Positions 36,801-44,021 of a stretch of 64,000 bases of DNA are shown here, in pieces. The notes below the pieces were generated by a model that was not told the origin of the DNA, did no database searches, and saw only the letters and a list, made by a program, of their open reading frames with translations. Within the stretch, counting starts at the first letter, position 1; every line of letters starts with the position of its first letter. The position numbers and the translations under genes were made by a program. Location of the stretch: the NCBI RefSeq assembly GCF_006539185.1, contig NZ_BJMN01000046.1, positions 1 through 64,000 on the forward strand, read 5' to 3'. Source of the DNA: Streptomyces gardneri. Its GTDB lineage: Bacteria > Actinomycetota > Actinomycetes > Streptomycetales > Streptomycetaceae.

Positions 36801-37320
36801 CAACATCAGCGAGCTGGTCATAGAGAAACTCACCCGCAGGATCCTCGGCTGGGACCTCACCCGGAACGCCCAGCCCGTCTCGTACGCCTCGAACGCCCCG
36901 CGCGGCCCCGTCGTCGCGCTCGCCGACGAGGCCACCTCCTCCGACGGCGACATGATCACCGCCGCCTTCAAGCTCCTCGGCCTCGGTCCCGTCGTCGGGC
37001 AGCGCACCTGGGGCGGGGTCGTCGGCATGACCGGCCGTCACCGGCTCGGCGACGGCACCCAGATCACGGTCCCGATGAACGCGGCCTGGTTCCCCGAGTA
37101 CGGCTGGTCCCTGGAGAACCACGGCGTCGAACCCGACCTCGCGGTCCTGCGCACCCCCCTCGACTGGGCCGAGGGCCGGCACGCCCAGCTCGACGACGCC
37201 GTGCACGTCGCCCTCTCGCTCCTCGACGAGACCCCGCCGGCCAGCCCCCCGGGCTACGAGGCGGTCCCCGACCGCTCCCGCCCGAAACTGCCGCCGCGGC
37301 CCACGGGGCCGGCCGGATAG
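33856..37320 (+). CDS. Tricorn-type protease (S41 family) with PDZ domain
   Basis: 1154 aa from GTG 33856, with GGAAAG nine bases upstream. Order: six-bladed propeller (FPHLHDDLLCFAAEDDLW, ARRLTYW, FLSDHEG), a seven-bladed propeller, a mixed C1 region, PDZ (about 822-900) and the C2 catalytic core. Candidate catalytic residues: H806 (GTSHAY), S1028/S1029 (ATSSDGDM) and E1081 (PEYGWS). Tricorn trims peptides from the proteasome, with which Streptomyces is equipped. Residues 439-462 are eight EDT/ADT repeats inserted between propeller strands. Divergent from tetR; two TetR operators are in its upstream region. Confidence 0.93.
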   Translation: MSDDVAYLRFPHLHDDLLCFAAEDDLWIAPLVPEGHRPGRAWRLTVDRTRVGHPRFSPDGRHIAYTNWRSLDPEIHLVPIDGGSARRLTYWGSTDTRVCGWTPPDPDRDGRSDILAVSSHGQPFSYYSWAYTVPTDGSPGLRMPWGPVSDISVTDDPGVCGHPDATGNVGDRRTLLLTGKPPHEPAAWKRYLGGATGRLWLHGERLLPDIGGHLDCAMAVDGRIAFLSDHEGVGNLYSCLPDGTDLRRHTDHDAFYARHASSDGRRVVYQCAGELWIVDTLTADSRPRKLEVRLGGQRVGRRHYQVPAAHHVDAVSVDETGRASAVSVRGSLYWLTHRDGPARTIIDTPGVRVRLPEMLGSGGQVAYVTDAEGEDAIEVAYLPRASGDRPPRRLASGRLGRVEELISDPDGERLAIASHDGRLLLITVSEDAAAVANTEDTADTEDTADTADTADTEDTEDTGEDATGGSAGGSEEGEVIELIRSVNGPVRDLAFSPDGAWLTWSHPGIGRSLRSIKMARISGPGARTVVDVTNGRFEDENPVFTRDGRYLAFLSWRGFDPVYDVHTGDLSFPLGCRPYLVPLSSATPSPFALLPDGRPAAGGLDPADDDTDTGDGTVTVEIEGLPDRVSPIPVAASKYSALHPVSGGGLVWLRWPISGALGETFANPADTSGRPSLEHFTITKARKTELAKDLDWFAVSGDGTRLVVADEGELRAVPSTESGDGDSTVYLDLRRILHEVDPGAEWRQAFDEAGRIVRAYFWEPGMGGVDWRAVLDQYRPLVERVSSPDEFADLLREVAGELGTSHAYVTPARRNEGPPHYQRPMGLLGANLVPREAGWTVKRILPGESSDSKARSPLAGTGIREGAVLTHVDGRPVDPVAGPYPLLSGTGGTTVELTFTPAEGEGRSRRVAVVPLVDERPLRYQDWVAKRRAVVRELSGGRCGYLHIPDMGGSGWAQFNRDLRMEVSRPALIVDVRGNAGGNISELVIEKLTRRILGWDLTRNAQPVSYASNAPRGPVVALADEATSSDGDMITAAFKLLGLGPVVGQRTWGGVVGMTGRHRLGDGTQITVPMNAAWFPEYGWSLENHGVEPDLAVLRTPLDWAEGRHAQLDDAVHVALSLLDETPPASPPGYEAVPDRSRPKLPPRPTGPAG
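35170..35241 (+). repeat. In-frame 9-bp tandem repeat (EDT/ADT)8 inside tricorn
   Basis: Eight 9-bp units (GMRGACACM) encode eight Glu/Ala-Asp-Thr tripeptides. Length keeps the frame. The insertion lies in a loop between propeller blades and is followed by a Gly/Ser/Glu-rich stretch. Confidence 0.85.
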
Positions 37321-37337
37321 GACCGCCCGAGCCCGGC

Positions 37338-37361
37338 ATGATCCGAAAGGCAGGCCCTAGG
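37338..37361. repeat. Dispersed intergenic motif, copy C
   Basis: ATGATCCGAAAGGCAGGCCC followed by TAGG; shares ATCCG and CAGGCCCTAG with the copy at 7194-7216. Confidence 0.4.
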
Positions 37362-37365
37362 CCCG

Positions 37366-37404
37366 GGCGCGGCCCGCACGGAAGCCCTACGTGCGGGCCG
37401 CGCC
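37366..37404. terminator. Bidirectional terminator between tricorn and GNAT genes
   Basis: Perfect 15-bp stem GGCGCGGCCCGCACG/CGTGCGGGCCGCGCC with a 9-base loop. It overlaps the last codons of the minus-strand GNAT gene and lies 46 bases past the tricorn stop. Confidence 0.75.
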
Positions 37405-37881
37405 GAGGTCCAGCTCGTACGAGGTGCCCGGCTCGCCGTCCAGCGTCACGCTCCCGACCGCGCCGAAGCCGACCCGCCCGAGCACGGCCCTCGACCCCGC
37501 GTTGTCGAGGGTCGTGGCGGCGGTCAGCCGCGTCAGCCCGTACGCCTCCCGCGCCAGTCGGCACACCTCGCGCACCCCGGCCGTCGCCACACCCCGCCCG
37601 GTCGCCTTCTCGGCGACCCGGTAGCCGAGCTCGGCGGCCCCGTCGACGGCGTCCACGAGGTTGAAGCGGCCGAGTACCTCCCCGTCCTCCGCCACCAGGA
37701 CGTGGAAGTGGATCGCACCGGTCTCCTGCTCGTCGAGGAGCGCCCGGTGCCGGTCCTCGAACTCCTCGAAGAACGCGTCTCCCCGGTCGGGCACGGAGGC
37801 GGCGAAGTAGGCCCTGTTGTCCCGCTCGAACGCGAGCAGGGCGGGCGCGTGGTCGGGGCGCAGTCGCTGCAGTTCAGGCAT
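37387..37881 (-). CDS. GNAT family N-acetyltransferase (RimJ/RimL-like)
   Basis: 164 aa. Acetyl-CoA site: ELGYRVAEKATGRGVATAGVREV, with the GRGVATAGV motif near residue 92; LTRLTAATTLDNAGSRAVLGRVGF is the C-terminal signature of RimJ-like N-acetyltransferases that modify proteins or small amines. ATG at 37881; a TACCGT -10 box seven bases upstream implies a leaderless transcript. Convergent with tricorn, divergent from iclR. Confidence 0.9.
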   Translation of the reverse strand: MPELQRLRPDHAPALLAFERDNRAYFAASVPDRGDAFFEEFEDRHRALLDEQETGAIHFHVLVAEDGEVLGRFNLVDAVDGAAELGYRVAEKATGRGVATAGVREVCRLAREAYGLTRLTAATTLDNAGSRAVLGRVGFGAVGSVTLDGEPGTSYELDLGAART

Positions 37882-37888
37882 GGGGGGC

Positions 37889-37894
37889 ACGGTA
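37889..37894 (-). promoter_or_regulatory. -10 box of the GNAT gene (leaderless)
   Basis: TACCGT on the minus strand, seven bases before the ATG at 37881. Confidence 0.45.
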
Positions 37895-38010
37895 TGCGCT
37901 CGCCTGGGAAAGGGCGCCCTAATATCCTGCGGCCCGGGGCCGGTCACGGCGGAAACCCGCCGGGCGGAGCACGCCGTCCAGGATGCAGAAGATGCAGAAC
38001 AGGAAGCCGC

Positions 38011-38853
38011 ATGCCCGATCGACAATCGACCGGCCAGACCCTCATCCAGTCCGTCCAGCGCGCCGTCCACCTCCTGCGCGCCCTGAACCACCGGGGCGGC
38101 AGCGCCAGCGCCAAACAGCTCGCGCGCGACACCGACCTGCCACTTCCCACCGCGTACCACCTGCTGCGCACCCTCTGCCACGAGGGCCTGGTGACCAAGG
38201 ACCGCCACGGGTACGCCCTCGCGGACGCCGGCGGGCTCGCGATCCCGCAGTCCTCCGCTCCCGAGAGCCTGCCCACCCAGGAGTGGGCCGACCATCTCAG
38301 TCTGGAACTCGACGCCGCCGTCTACTTCGTCGTCTACCGCGAGGGCGAGATCCGGGTCACGACGGCCTCCCGCAACCCCGACTGCCCGCCCGTCAGCGAG
38401 TGGGCCGACTTCCGCCTCACCGGCCATGCGCACGCCGCCGGCCAGGTGCTCCTCGCGCAGCTCGGCGACGAGGAGCGCGCCGACCATCTCGACCGGCACC
38501 CCGCGACCCCGCTCACCCGGCACACGGTGGCGGGCCGCGCCGCCATCGAGCGCCGCCTCGCCTCCCAGCGGCGCGGGACGCCCCTCCTCGAGTACGAGGA
38601 GTACGCCCTCGGCTCCGTCTGCGCCGCCGTCCCCATCACGGTCGGCTCCTCGGCCGCCGCCCTGGCGATATCCCTCCCGTCCGCCCGGACGGCCGACCTC
38701 AGCCTGCTCGCGCGCCGCCTCCAGGACCGCGCCGAGAGCGTCCTCCTCGACCGGACCTTCTCGATCACCCCGCACGCGCCCCGCCCGGGAACGCGCGAAG
38801 GCGCACCCGGCGTCCCGGGTGCGCCTTCGAGGAGCGGGCGTCAGGCGTCGTAG
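38011..38853 (+). CDS. IclR family transcriptional regulator
   Basis: 280 aa from ATG 38011, behind AGGAAG. N-terminal winged helix SVQRAVHLLRALNHRGGSASAKQLARDTDLPLPTAY (first part residues 14-33); the effector domain includes GHAHAAGQVLLAQLGDEER and GSVCAAVPITVGSSAAALAISLP. Homology ends near residue 255. The last ~25 residues (Gly/Ala/Pro/Ser/Arg) are encoded across a strong terminator hairpin, and the 3' end overlaps the convergent small gene by 13 bases. Confidence 0.88.
   Translation: MPDRQSTGQTLIQSVQRAVHLLRALNHRGGSASAKQLARDTDLPLPTAYHLLRTLCHEGLVTKDRHGYALADAGGLAIPQSSAPESLPTQEWADHLSLELDAAVYFVVYREGEIRVTTASRNPDCPPVSEWADFRLTGHAHAAGQVLLAQLGDEERADHLDRHPATPLTRHTVAGRAAIERRLASQRRGTPLLEYEEYALGSVCAAVPITVGSSAAALAISLPSARTADLSLLARRLQDRAESVLLDRTFSITPHAPRPGTREGAPGVPGAPSRSGRQAS
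38796..38829. terminator. Strong hairpin terminator nested in the 3' end of iclR
   Basis: Perfect 15-bp stem CGAAGGCGCACCCGG/CCGGGTGCGCCTTCG with tetraloop CGTC. It lies inside the iclR reading frame and 12 bases past the stop of the convergent small gene, so it can terminate both; for iclR this would be before the stop codon. Confidence 0.75.
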
Positions 38854-39026
38854 TCCTGGTCGAAACGGTCCTGGGCCTCCTGCTGGGCCCTGCGCGTCTC
38901 GGCCTCGGTGCGGTCACGGCCCTGGGAGGCACGCTCGGACGCCTCGTCCTTCGCGTTGCCCCTGGCCTGCTTGGCCTGCGCCTGGAGCTGCTCCGCCTTG
39001 TCGCTGAACTGGTCTCGCTTACCCAT
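38841..39026 (-). CDS. Small, highly charged hydrophilic protein
   Basis: 61 aa: MGKRDQFSDKAEQLQAQAKQ begins a chain dominated by Lys, Glu, Gln, Ala and Arg, predicted as one long helix with no hydrophobic core. It resembles the small CsbD-like or stress-associated proteins seen in Streptomyces, but similarity is only general. ATG 39026 behind AGGAG. Convergent overlap with iclR by 13 bases; terminated by the nested hairpin. Confidence 0.75.
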   Translation of the reverse strand: MGKRDQFSDKAEQLQAQAKQARGNAKDEASERASQGRDRTEAETRRAQQEAQDRFDQDYDA

Positions 39027-39138
39027 GAAGGTTCACTCCTAGGAGGGTGTGAGGGGGACCCGGGGACATCGCGCCCCTTGGGTCCCGATCAGCCTTGCAC
39101 GGGCGAACATTCCACGCATGTCGATCGAATACGCCCTG

Positions 39139-40029
39139 TCACCGCCGGGCCGTGTCCCCCGCGCGGGCCTGCTCGTCGGCCGCGCCGCCCGCGCCCACGA
39201 GCCCCTTGGAGACGGAGCCGAGACGGGGCTCGAAGCGCCGCATCTCCCGCTGCCCGACCGTCGCGATCATCCCGGGCAGATAGCCCCGGACCGACTGCAT
39301 CCCGCGCAGCCACCACTGCGCGTACACGTGGGAGGAGCGCCGCTCGATGCCGGCGACGATCCGGTCGACGGCCGGGCCGAGGGGGTACGTGCGGTTCGCG
39401 GGCCACGGCAGCCGGGAGCGGAGCTCGCGCATCACGTCGTCCTGGTCGGCGCCGCGCACCATGTCGGTGTCGGTCCAGGACAGATAGCCGACGCCGACCT
39501 TCACGCCCTTGTACGCGACCTCGGCGCGCAGGCTGTGCGCGAAGGCCTCGACGCCCGACTTGGAGGCGCAGTACGCCGTCATCATCGGGGCCGGGGTGAG
39601 CGCCGCGAGCGAGGCGATCTGGAGGAAGTACCCGCGGGACTCCATGAGGACGGGCAGGAACGCCCGGCCGGTCACGGCGCCGCCGATCAGGTTGACCTCG
39701 ATGACCCGCCGCCAGGCGTCGGGGTCGGACTCGACGAAGGGACCGCCCGCCGCGACACCGGCGTTGGCGACGACGATGTCGACCTTCCCGAACCGCTCCT
39801 TGACCTCGGCCGCGACCTTCGCCATGGCCTCGTGGTCGGTGACGTCGGCGTGCCACCAGTCGGCCTCGGTGTGCAGCCGGCCGGCGACCTCCTTGAGCTG
39901 CTCGGGCTCCAGGCCGACGAGCGCGATCTTCGCTCCGCGCGCGGAGAGCTTGCGGGCGAGGAGTTCGCCGACGCCTCGGGCCCCTCCGGTGACGACCGCG
40001 ACCTGTCCTTCCAGGCTCATCCTGCTCAT
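39139..40029 (-). CDS. SDR family oxidoreductase of the BVMO operon
   Basis: 296 aa. VVTGGARGVGELLARKL binds the nucleotide, NAGVA follows, and the catalytic set is Ser in IASLAALTP, with YCASK. The C-terminal ~70 residues (RTYPLGPAVDRIVAGIERR...) are typical of the SDRs that accompany flavin monooxygenases in actinobacteria. Its ATG overlaps the hydrolase stop by four bases. Likely oxidises an alcohol to the ketone substrate of the monooxygenase. Confidence 0.9.
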   Translation of the reverse strand: MSRMSLEGQVAVVTGGARGVGELLARKLSARGAKIALVGLEPEQLKEVAGRLHTEADWWHADVTDHEAMAKVAAEVKERFGKVDIVVANAGVAAGGPFVESDPDAWRRVIEVNLIGGAVTGRAFLPVLMESRGYFLQIASLAALTPAPMMTAYCASKSGVEAFAHSLRAEVAYKGVKVGVGYLSWTDTDMVRGADQDDVMRELRSRLPWPANRTYPLGPAVDRIVAGIERRSSHVYAQWWLRGMQSVRGYLPGMIATVGQREMRRFEPRLGSVSKGLVGAGGAADEQARAGDTARR

Positions 40030-40952
40030 GCCTGCTCCTTCTGCTTCTCCTGGTCCCCGGACTTCACGCCCAGGTACGTGAGGGTCAGTTCGCGGATCTG
40101 CGCGGTGACGGCCTCGGGGGCCTCCACCGGCGTCATGTGGCCCATGCCGGCCAGCTGGACGAGGCCCGTGCAGTGCGGCAGCGCGTCCGCCATCGCGCGG
40201 GAGTGGACGGCCGGGGTGAGCCGGTCGGCGGTGCCGACGAGCACGGCCACCGGCAGCCGCAGCTCCCGCAGCCCGGCTTCGAGGTCGAGGCCGGCGAGGA
40301 CCTGCGACCAGCCGTAGCGGGAGACGCGCGGACAGGCGTGCACGATCCGGGCGCAGGCCTCGACCCGGTCGGGCGCCGAGCCCGGTCCCATCGTCGCGTA
40401 CTTGAGGACCTTCTTCGAGACGGCGTTGACCGGGCCGAGCGGCGCCTTCGCGCCGAGGACGGCCTTGGTCAGCCGGCTGCGCAGACCGCCGGGCCGCAGC
40501 GGTACGACGGTGGCCTCGGCGGTCAGCCGCGAGGGCCCGGTGGAGCAGAGGAGGACGGCGGCGGCGTGCTGTCGGAAGCCGGGGCGTCCGGCAGCGGCCA
40601 TGAGCGTCATGCCGCCCATGGAGTGGCCGGCGAGGACGGCCCGCTCGCCGGGGCCGAGGGTGGCCGCGAGCACCGCCTCCAGGTCGTCGGCGAGCGCGGT
40701 CGTCGAGTAGCCGCCCGGAGCGGGCACGGGGGACCTGCCGTGGCCACGCTGGTCGTAGGCGATGACCCGGTGGTCGGCGGCGAGAGCCCGTATCTGCTCG
40801 GCCCAGAAGGTGATCGAGCAGGTCCAGCCGTGGGCGAGGACGACGGCGGGCGCGCCCTCGGGGCCGTACACCTCGACGTGGATCGGGGAGCCGTCCGCGG
40901 AGAGGGCGGTGAGCTCGCGGGGCGTGGGCAGGGGTATGAGGTGCGCGCTCAC
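40026..40952 (-). CDS. Alpha/beta-fold hydrolase of the BVMO operon
   Basis: 308 aa. Oxyanion motif HGWTCS, nucleophile elbow GHSMGGM, acid in GTADRLTP and catalytic His in GMGHMTP are all present. The GTG at 40952 overlaps the monooxygenase stop, and its own stop overlaps the SDR start: tight translational coupling. It would hydrolyse the ester or lactone made by the monooxygenase. Confidence 0.92.
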   Translation of the reverse strand: MSAHLIPLPTPRELTALSADGSPIHVEVYGPEGAPAVVLAHGWTCSITFWAEQIRALAADHRVIAYDQRGHGRSPVPAPGGYSTTALADDLEAVLAATLGPGERAVLAGHSMGGMTLMAAAGRPGFRQHAAAVLLCSTGPSRLTAEATVVPLRPGGLRSRLTKAVLGAKAPLGPVNAVSKKVLKYATMGPGSAPDRVEACARIVHACPRVSRYGWSQVLAGLDLEAGLRELRLPVAVLVGTADRLTPAVHSRAMADALPHCTGLVQLAGMGHMTPVEAPEAVTAQIRELTLTYLGVKSGDQEKQKEQA

Positions 40953-42493
40953 TGGGCGGCCTCCTTCTTGCGGGAGGCGGCGCGGCTCTTCGCCGGCGGA
41001 GCGGGCTCCGCCGCGCGGACCACCTCGTACTCGGAGAGGTCGACCTGCCGGGTCTCCTTGCGGAACTCGCCCGTCGTGCCCGGCCACAGCGTGGTGTTGC
41101 GGCCGTTGGCGTCGAGGTACCAGCTCTCGCAGCCGCCCGCCTTCCAGACGGTCCGCTCCATCCGGGCCTGCACCTTGCGGTTCCAGACGCCGACGGCGGA
41201 GGGACGGACGGCGAGGGCGGCGCGCCCGCCGCGACCGGAGGAGGTGAGCAGGGTGAGCTGGCGCAGGTAGTCGGCCATGTAGTTCAGCTGGGACTCGATC
41301 ATGAGGATCATCGAGGAGTTCCCGAGGCCGGTGTTGGGGCCGATGACCGTCATGAAGTTGGGGAAGCCGGCGGCGGTGGCGCCGCGCAGCGCCTCCATGC
41401 CGCCCTTCCAGGTCTCGGCGAGGGTCTTCCCCTCGGCGCCGACGACCCTCTCGGCGATGGGCATGTCGGTGACGTGGAAGCCGGTGCCGAAGACGATCGC
41501 GTCGACCTCGGTCTCGGTGCCGTCGGCGGCGACGACGGTCGAGCCGCGGACCTCGCGCAGTCCGGAGGCGACGACGTCGACGTTGGGCTCGGCGACCGCC
41601 GGGTAGTACGTGCTGGAGAGCAGGATGCGCTTGCAGCCGATGCGGTACGAGGGCGTCAGCTTGGCCCGCAGCACCGGGTCCTTGACGGCCTTGGCGATGT
41701 TGGCCTTGGCGAGCTTCTCGATGAGCCCGAGTTCGTTCGGGTGCTTGGTGAAGGCGCCGACCTGGAGTTCGCGGATGCCCCAGAGGAGGCCGCGGCGGAG
41801 GGTGCCGGTGACGGGCACGGCGCGGTGCAGCCAGCGCTCGGGGCCGCTGATCGCCCGGTCCATGCGGCGCATGACCCACGGGGGCGTGCGCTGGAAGAGC
41901 GTCAGCTTCCCGACCAGGGGCTGGATCGCGGGCACGATCTGGATGGCGGAGGCGCCGGTGCCGATCATGGCGACGCGCTTGCCGGTGAGGTCGTAGTCGT
42001 GGTCCCAGCGGGCGGAGTGGAAGACCTTGCCGGGGAAGTCGGCGAGCCCGGGGATGTCGGGGATCTTGGGGTCGGAGAGCGGTCCGGTGGCGGAGACGAC
42101 GACCTCGGCGCTGAAGCTGCCCCGGCTGGTCTCGATCTCCCAGCGGAGCGCCTCGGCGTCCCACTCCATCCGCAGCACCTCGTGGTTCAGGCGCAGGTGG
42201 GGACGGATCCCGAAGGTGTCCGTGACATGCTCCAGGTAGGCGCGGATGTGGCGCTGTCCGGAGAAGGTCCGCGGCCAGTCGGGATTGGGCGCGAAGGAGA
42301 AGGAGTAGAGGTGCGAGGGCACGTCGCAGGCACAGCCGGGGTAGCTGTTGTCGCGCCATGTGCCGCCCACGGAGTCGGCCCGCTCCAGGACGACGAAGTC
42401 GGTGATTCCCTCGCGACGCAGCCGGACGGCGGCGCCGAGGCCACCGAATCCCGATCCGATCACCGCCACCCGTACGTGCTCGTGCTTCGCCAT
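40949..42493 (-). CDS. Baeyer-Villiger-type flavin monooxygenase
   Basis: 514 aa. FAD motif VIGSGFGGLGAAVRL (residue 11), NADPH motif MIGTGASAIQIVP and, between them, the Baeyer-Villiger fingerprint FxGxxxHxxxW as FPGKVFHSARW. DNSYPGCACDVPSHLYSFSF is the group I BVMO active-site segment. It inserts oxygen next to a ketone to give an ester or lactone. First gene of a three-gene operon; predicted -10 TACAGT at 42547-42552 (minus) and -35 inside dyad 1. Confidence 0.93.
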   Translation of the reverse strand: MAKHEHVRVAVIGSGFGGLGAAVRLRREGITDFVVLERADSVGGTWRDNSYPGCACDVPSHLYSFSFAPNPDWPRTFSGQRHIRAYLEHVTDTFGIRPHLRLNHEVLRMEWDAEALRWEIETSRGSFSAEVVVSATGPLSDPKIPDIPGLADFPGKVFHSARWDHDYDLTGKRVAMIGTGASAIQIVPAIQPLVGKLTLFQRTPPWVMRRMDRAISGPERWLHRAVPVTGTLRRGLLWGIRELQVGAFTKHPNELGLIEKLAKANIAKAVKDPVLRAKLTPSYRIGCKRILLSSTYYPAVAEPNVDVVASGLREVRGSTVVAADGTETEVDAIVFGTGFHVTDMPIAERVVGAEGKTLAETWKGGMEALRGATAAGFPNFMTVIGPNTGLGNSSMILMIESQLNYMADYLRQLTLLTSSGRGGRAALAVRPSAVGVWNRKVQARMERTVWKAGGCESWYLDANGRNTTLWPGTTGEFRKETRQVDLSEYEVVRAAEPAPPAKSRAASRKKEAAQ

Positions 42494-42563
42494 GCCGCCT
42501 CCCGCGCGCCCGACAGATCACGCCAGCAATCACTGGCACAGTCGGGACTGTAGAGCAGCTCCA

Positions 42564-42575
42564 TACCGAGCGGTA
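42564..42575. promoter_or_regulatory. Inverted repeat TACCG-N2-CGGTA over the BVMO -35
   Basis: TACCG-AG-CGGTA. A TACAGT -10 for the BVMO operon lies 17 bases away on the minus strand, placing its -35 within this dyad. Confidence 0.55.
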
Positions 42576-42595
42576 GGGGTACGGCGAGGGAAAGT

Positions 42596-42606
42596 TACCG
42601 GCGGTA
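42596..42606. promoter_or_regulatory. Inverted repeat TACCG-N-CGGTA in the merR promoter spacer
   Basis: TACCG-G-CGGTA, same arms as the previous dyad, placed 5 bases before the merR -10 (TAGGCT, 42612-42617). MerR-family proteins bind the -35/-10 spacer. Confidence 0.55.
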
Positions 42607-42611
42607 CAACA

Positions 42612-42617
42612 TAGGCT
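42612..42617 (+). promoter_or_regulatory. -10 box of merR (leaderless)
   Basis: TAGGCT, seven bases before the GTG at 42625. Confidence 0.45.
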
Positions 42618-42624
42618 GGCGTGC

Positions 42625-43302
42625 GTGGCAGAAGGATCAGTCGAAGGACCGGGAACCGGCGGCGTGCGCGAGTACCGCATGGAGGAGCTGGCGACGGCCG
42701 CCGGCATCACCGTGCGCACCCTCCGCTTCTACCGCGAGCGCGGACTGATCCCGCCGCCCCGCCGCGAGGGCCGCATCGCCTGGTACGACGAGCACCACCT
42801 CGCCCGGCTGCGCACCATCGCCGCCCTCCTGGAGCGCGGCCACACCCTCAACGGCATCGCCGACCTCACCAGCGCCTTCGAGAGCGGCCGGAACGTCCGC
42901 GAGGTCCTCGCCCTCGGCCCTCCCACCGAGGAGGAGCCCGTCCGCCTGACCCCCGAGGAGCTCGCCGACCACTTCGCCGGCGAGGTCACCCCCGAGAACC
43001 TCGCGGCCGCCCTCGACCTCGGCTACCTCGTCACGGACGGCGAGGAGATCGTCCACATCAGCCGCCGCCTGCTCGACGTCTCCGCCGCACTCGTCCGCGA
43101 GGGCATCCCGCTCGCCGAGGTCCTCAAGGCGGGCGCCCGCGTCCGCGAACACGCCGACGCCCTCGCGGAGCTCTTCACCGACCTGCTGCGCGCCCACGCG
43201 GCCGAGGACGACGTCTGGCGACTGCGCCCGCTCGCCAAGAACGTCGTCGAGGCGGAACTGTCCCTGGCCCTCGACCGCCGCCTGCGCTCCGAAGGCAGCT
43301 GA
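42625..43302 (+). CDS. MerR family transcriptional regulator
   Basis: 225 aa. N-terminal HTH: YRMEELATAAGITVRTLRFY followed by RERGLIPPPRREGRIAWY, then HHLARLRTIAALLERGHTLNGI. The rest is a helical effector domain without the Cys of metal sensors. GTG 42625, leaderless. Divergent from the BVMO operon across 131 bases holding two TACCG/CGGTA dyads, so it is the likely local regulator. Confidence 0.9.
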   Translation: MAEGSVEGPGTGGVREYRMEELATAAGITVRTLRFYRERGLIPPPRREGRIAWYDEHHLARLRTIAALLERGHTLNGIADLTSAFESGRNVREVLALGPPTEEEPVRLTPEELADHFAGEVTPENLAAALDLGYLVTDGEEIVHISRRLLDVSAALVREGIPLAEVLKAGARVREHADALAELFTDLLRAHAAEDDVWRLRPLAKNVVEAELSLALDRRLRSEGS

Positions 43303-43337
43303 TTCCGCGGTACGGGGCGGCCTCATGGCCGCCAGAC

Positions 43338-43359
43338 AGGTTCTTCAAAGGTTCTTCAT
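43338..43359 (+). promoter_or_regulatory. 11-bp direct repeat at the -35 of the efflux operon
   Basis: AGGTTCTTCAA followed at once by AGGTTCTTCAT; ten of eleven bases repeat. TACGGT at 43371-43376 fits a -10, so the repeat covers the -35 position. Tandem 11-bp half-sites are the usual target of OmpR/PhoB-type response regulators. Confidence 0.55.
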
Positions 43360-43430
43360 GATCCCGGCCCTACGGTCGGGCCACCCACCGCGCTCGCGGC
43401 CCGGGGCCCGACGGAAGGACGGAAGAACCG

Positions 43431-44018
43431 ATGAGGACGAACCGCGTGCTGCTCGCCGCCGCGGCGGCCGCCGTGACCCTCGCGCTGACCGGCTGCGGCG
43501 GGGGCGGCGACGACGGGGCCGGCAGGATCCCGACGGCGGTCGAAGGCACCCCGTCCGGTGGTACGGGCAGGACGACCGGCAGCGGCGACGGAAAGGACGA
43601 GGTCACCGCGTACGTCGAATCCCAGCGCGCCTGGGTGAAGTGCCTGCGCGCGAACGGCATCGACGCCCCCGACCCGGACGGGAACGGCCAGGTCGACCTC
43701 GGCGACGCCCGCCCCCTCAAGGCGAACCCGGCCAGCCGGAAGGCGCTGGAGAAGTGCAGCAAGGACAAGCCGTCGGTCCCCGCCGAGATCGAACGGCGGC
43801 TCGCTCCCAAGCTCACCCCCGAACAGATCAAGAAGCAGTTCGAGTTCGCCGCCTGCATGCAGAAGAACGGCGCCCCCGACTTCCCCGACCCCGAGCCCGA
43901 CGGCAACACCTACGGGGACGCCCAGTGGGACTCGACCACGGCCGCCGCCAAGCAGGCCGGCCGCACCTGCGCGCCGATCATCGGCGACCCGGTGGAGCAG
44001 GGCCCGGGCAAGGGCTGA
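43431..44018 (+). CDS. Secreted lipoprotein with duplicated Cys-Asn-Gly/PDP motif
   Basis: 195 aa. Lipobox LALTGC with acylated C22, then a Gly/Asp-rich linker. Two related segments follow: WVKCLRANGIDAPDPDGNG and FAACMQKNGAPDFPDP. This short Cys...NG...PDP module is common in actinobacterial lipoproteins found beside ABC exporters and two-component systems; two further Cys could form disulfides. First gene of a four-gene unit; three bases from the next gene. Confidence 0.85.
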   Translation: MRTNRVLLAAAAAAVTLALTGCGGGGDDGAGRIPTAVEGTPSGGTGRTTGSGDGKDEVTAYVESQRAWVKCLRANGIDAPDPDGNGQVDLGDARPLKANPASRKALEKCSKDKPSVPAEIERRLAPKLTPEQIKKQFEFAACMQKNGAPDFPDPEPDGNTYGDAQWDSTTAAAKQAGRTCAPIIGDPVEQGPGKG

Positions 44019-44021
44019 GCG

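Noticed and set aside
33121..37206. A 1361-codon open frame on the minus strand
   Set aside because: It runs antisense to the tricorn gene and joins the tetR frame only because stop codons are rare at this GC content; the tricorn frame has recognisable domains and proper codon use.
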